Shown here piece after piece: positions 13,814 to 14,508 of a DNA stretch of 14,508 bases. The position numbers were made by a program, and so were the translations under genes. Origin of the DNA: Nitrospirota bacterium (GTDB lineage: Bacteria; NPL-UPA2; JAADIA01); the NCBI GenBank assembly GCA_013151555.1, contig JAADIA010000075.1:1-14508 (forward strand). Reading direction: 5' to 3'. The first letter of the stretch is position 1, and each line of letters starts with the position of its first letter. A model generated the notes under the pieces. It ran no database searches. It saw only the letters and a program-made list of their open reading frames with translations, and had not been told where the DNA came from.

Positions 13814-14508
13814 TTTCTTCCTCCTGTCTTTTCTCCCCCCTTCTCGATGAAGAGAGGCATTGAATCCCCTTCGTAGAACCAAAGCTCCGGCCTCTCTTCT
13901 CCCTTCCTGAGCGCAACGATGAATTTGTTGACTTCGGGCAGAGCTTCTTCCAGTGTCTCCAGATAAAGACGAGTCTTAGTAATCTCTTTTGCCTTCTCAT
14001 ACTGGCGGAGCTGAAGACGGAACCTGTTCGCTTCCCCATTGCTTTCCACGAGCTTCTTGTTCCTGTAGGCGGAGGATTCCTCTTTGACTCTCTCAGCCTC
14101 CCCCCTGGCCATGGGAAGAATCTGGTTCCGGTATCCTTGCGCCTCATTGATATAAGTCTCGTAATCCTCATGGGCACTAACGACATCTTCGAAGGCCGGA
14201 GCAACATCCGTCGGCGGATGCATATCACGGAAAGCAACCGTGACAACTTCTATACCGAGGGAATGGTTATCTGCCTCCGCTTGCAAAAGGTCTTTGATCT
14301 TTTCTTCCAGAATATCGCGATCTACTGTGAGGGAAGGAAAGAGCCGTCTCGTTCCCATAATAGCTCGCACTATTCTGTAGGTAATATTCCCAAGCAGCCT
14401 CTCGGGAGCCTGGCAATTATAGAGATATGCATAGACGCATTTCACTTTATAATGAATCTGGAGATTTAAATCGGCAAAGCTATATTCACCGGTAAGGAAG
14501 GAGAATTC
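13810..14508 (-). CDS. hflK: HflK-like SPFH protein, partial (N-terminus outside window)
   Basis: The frame is open to the window edge, so the start lies beyond it. The visible 232 residues begin EFSFLTGEYSFADLNLQIHY, corresponding to the LTGD-x-N block of HflK, which normally lies roughly a third of the way into the protein. Thus the TM anchor is off the edge. The C-terminal half has FEDVVSAHEDYETYINEAQG, then RNQILPMARGEAERVKEE and LYLETLEEALPEVNKF, an SPFH coiled coil. The stop TGA overlaps the hflC ATG. It is the first of three SPFH genes and the better match to a cognate partner of hflC by position. Confidence 0.9.
   Translation of the reverse strand, partial: EFSFLTGEYSFADLNLQIHYKVKCVYAYLYNCQAPERLLGNITYRIVRAIMGTRRLFPSLTVDRDILEEKIKDLLQAEADNHSLGIEVVTVAFRDMHPPTDVAPAFEDVVSAHEDYETYINEAQGYRNQILPMARGEAERVKEESSAYRNKKLVESNGEANRFRLQLRQYEKAKEITKTRLYLETLEEALPEVNKFIVALRKGEERPELWFYEGDSMPLFIEKGGEKTGGRK

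Overview
The window looks like chromosomal DNA from an anaerobic, probably uncultured bacterium. Every recognisable gene lies on the minus strand, so transcription runs from high to low coordinates. The anaerobic lifestyle is inferred from MinD-type ATPases with 2x[4Fe-4S] ferredoxin inserts, NifX-like cofactor-binding proteins, a radical SAM enzyme and Feo ferrous-iron uptake. The phylum cannot be fixed from the sequence. The GxxExxY-type remnant and the 'TGACAGGAT..AC' repeats fit many environmental lineages.

Layout in the direction of transcription: a partial hflK, hflC and a second hflK-like gene (14508-11689, three SPFH membrane proteins); two ferredoxin-containing MinD ATPases and a NifX-like protein (11668-9585, resembling the ORP/orange-protein group); a radical SAM protein, a B-box-like Cys-rich miniprotein, a thioredoxin and a Gly/Arg-rich zinc-knuckle miniprotein (9477-7649); a CDF metal transporter fused to a NifX domain and an ArsP_2-type 10-TM permease (7630-5294); feoA, feoA, feoB (5199-2561); and lgt (2564-1677). 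Gaps are mostly under 110 nt and several genes overlap by 4 nt, so 11668-1677 reads as one long metal/redox-homeostasis operon that may continue from the SPFH genes.

The most interesting region is 1262-1671, between lgt and ilvB. A sigma-70-like promoter abuts the lgt stop codon. It drives a leader of about 370 nt containing two successive leader-peptide/attenuator units. Peptide 1 (31 codons) carries VVVATVVVPV and is followed by an intrinsic terminator. Peptide 2 (34 or 17 codons) carries VYVVV and is followed by a second intrinsic terminator. In each unit a segment at the end of the peptide ORF can pair with the 5' half of the terminator stem to form an antiterminator. This is a tandem ribosome-mediated valine attenuator upstream of ilvB (acetolactate synthase). 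A 237-bp inverted-repeat element containing a deleted GxxExxY-protein gene sits between the second attenuator and ilvB. A second element with matching ends lies between hflC and the second hflK-like gene.

Two genes carry apparent single-base frameshifts (feoB near its 3' end and the NifX-like gene near its 5' end). These may be assembly errors or real mutations.
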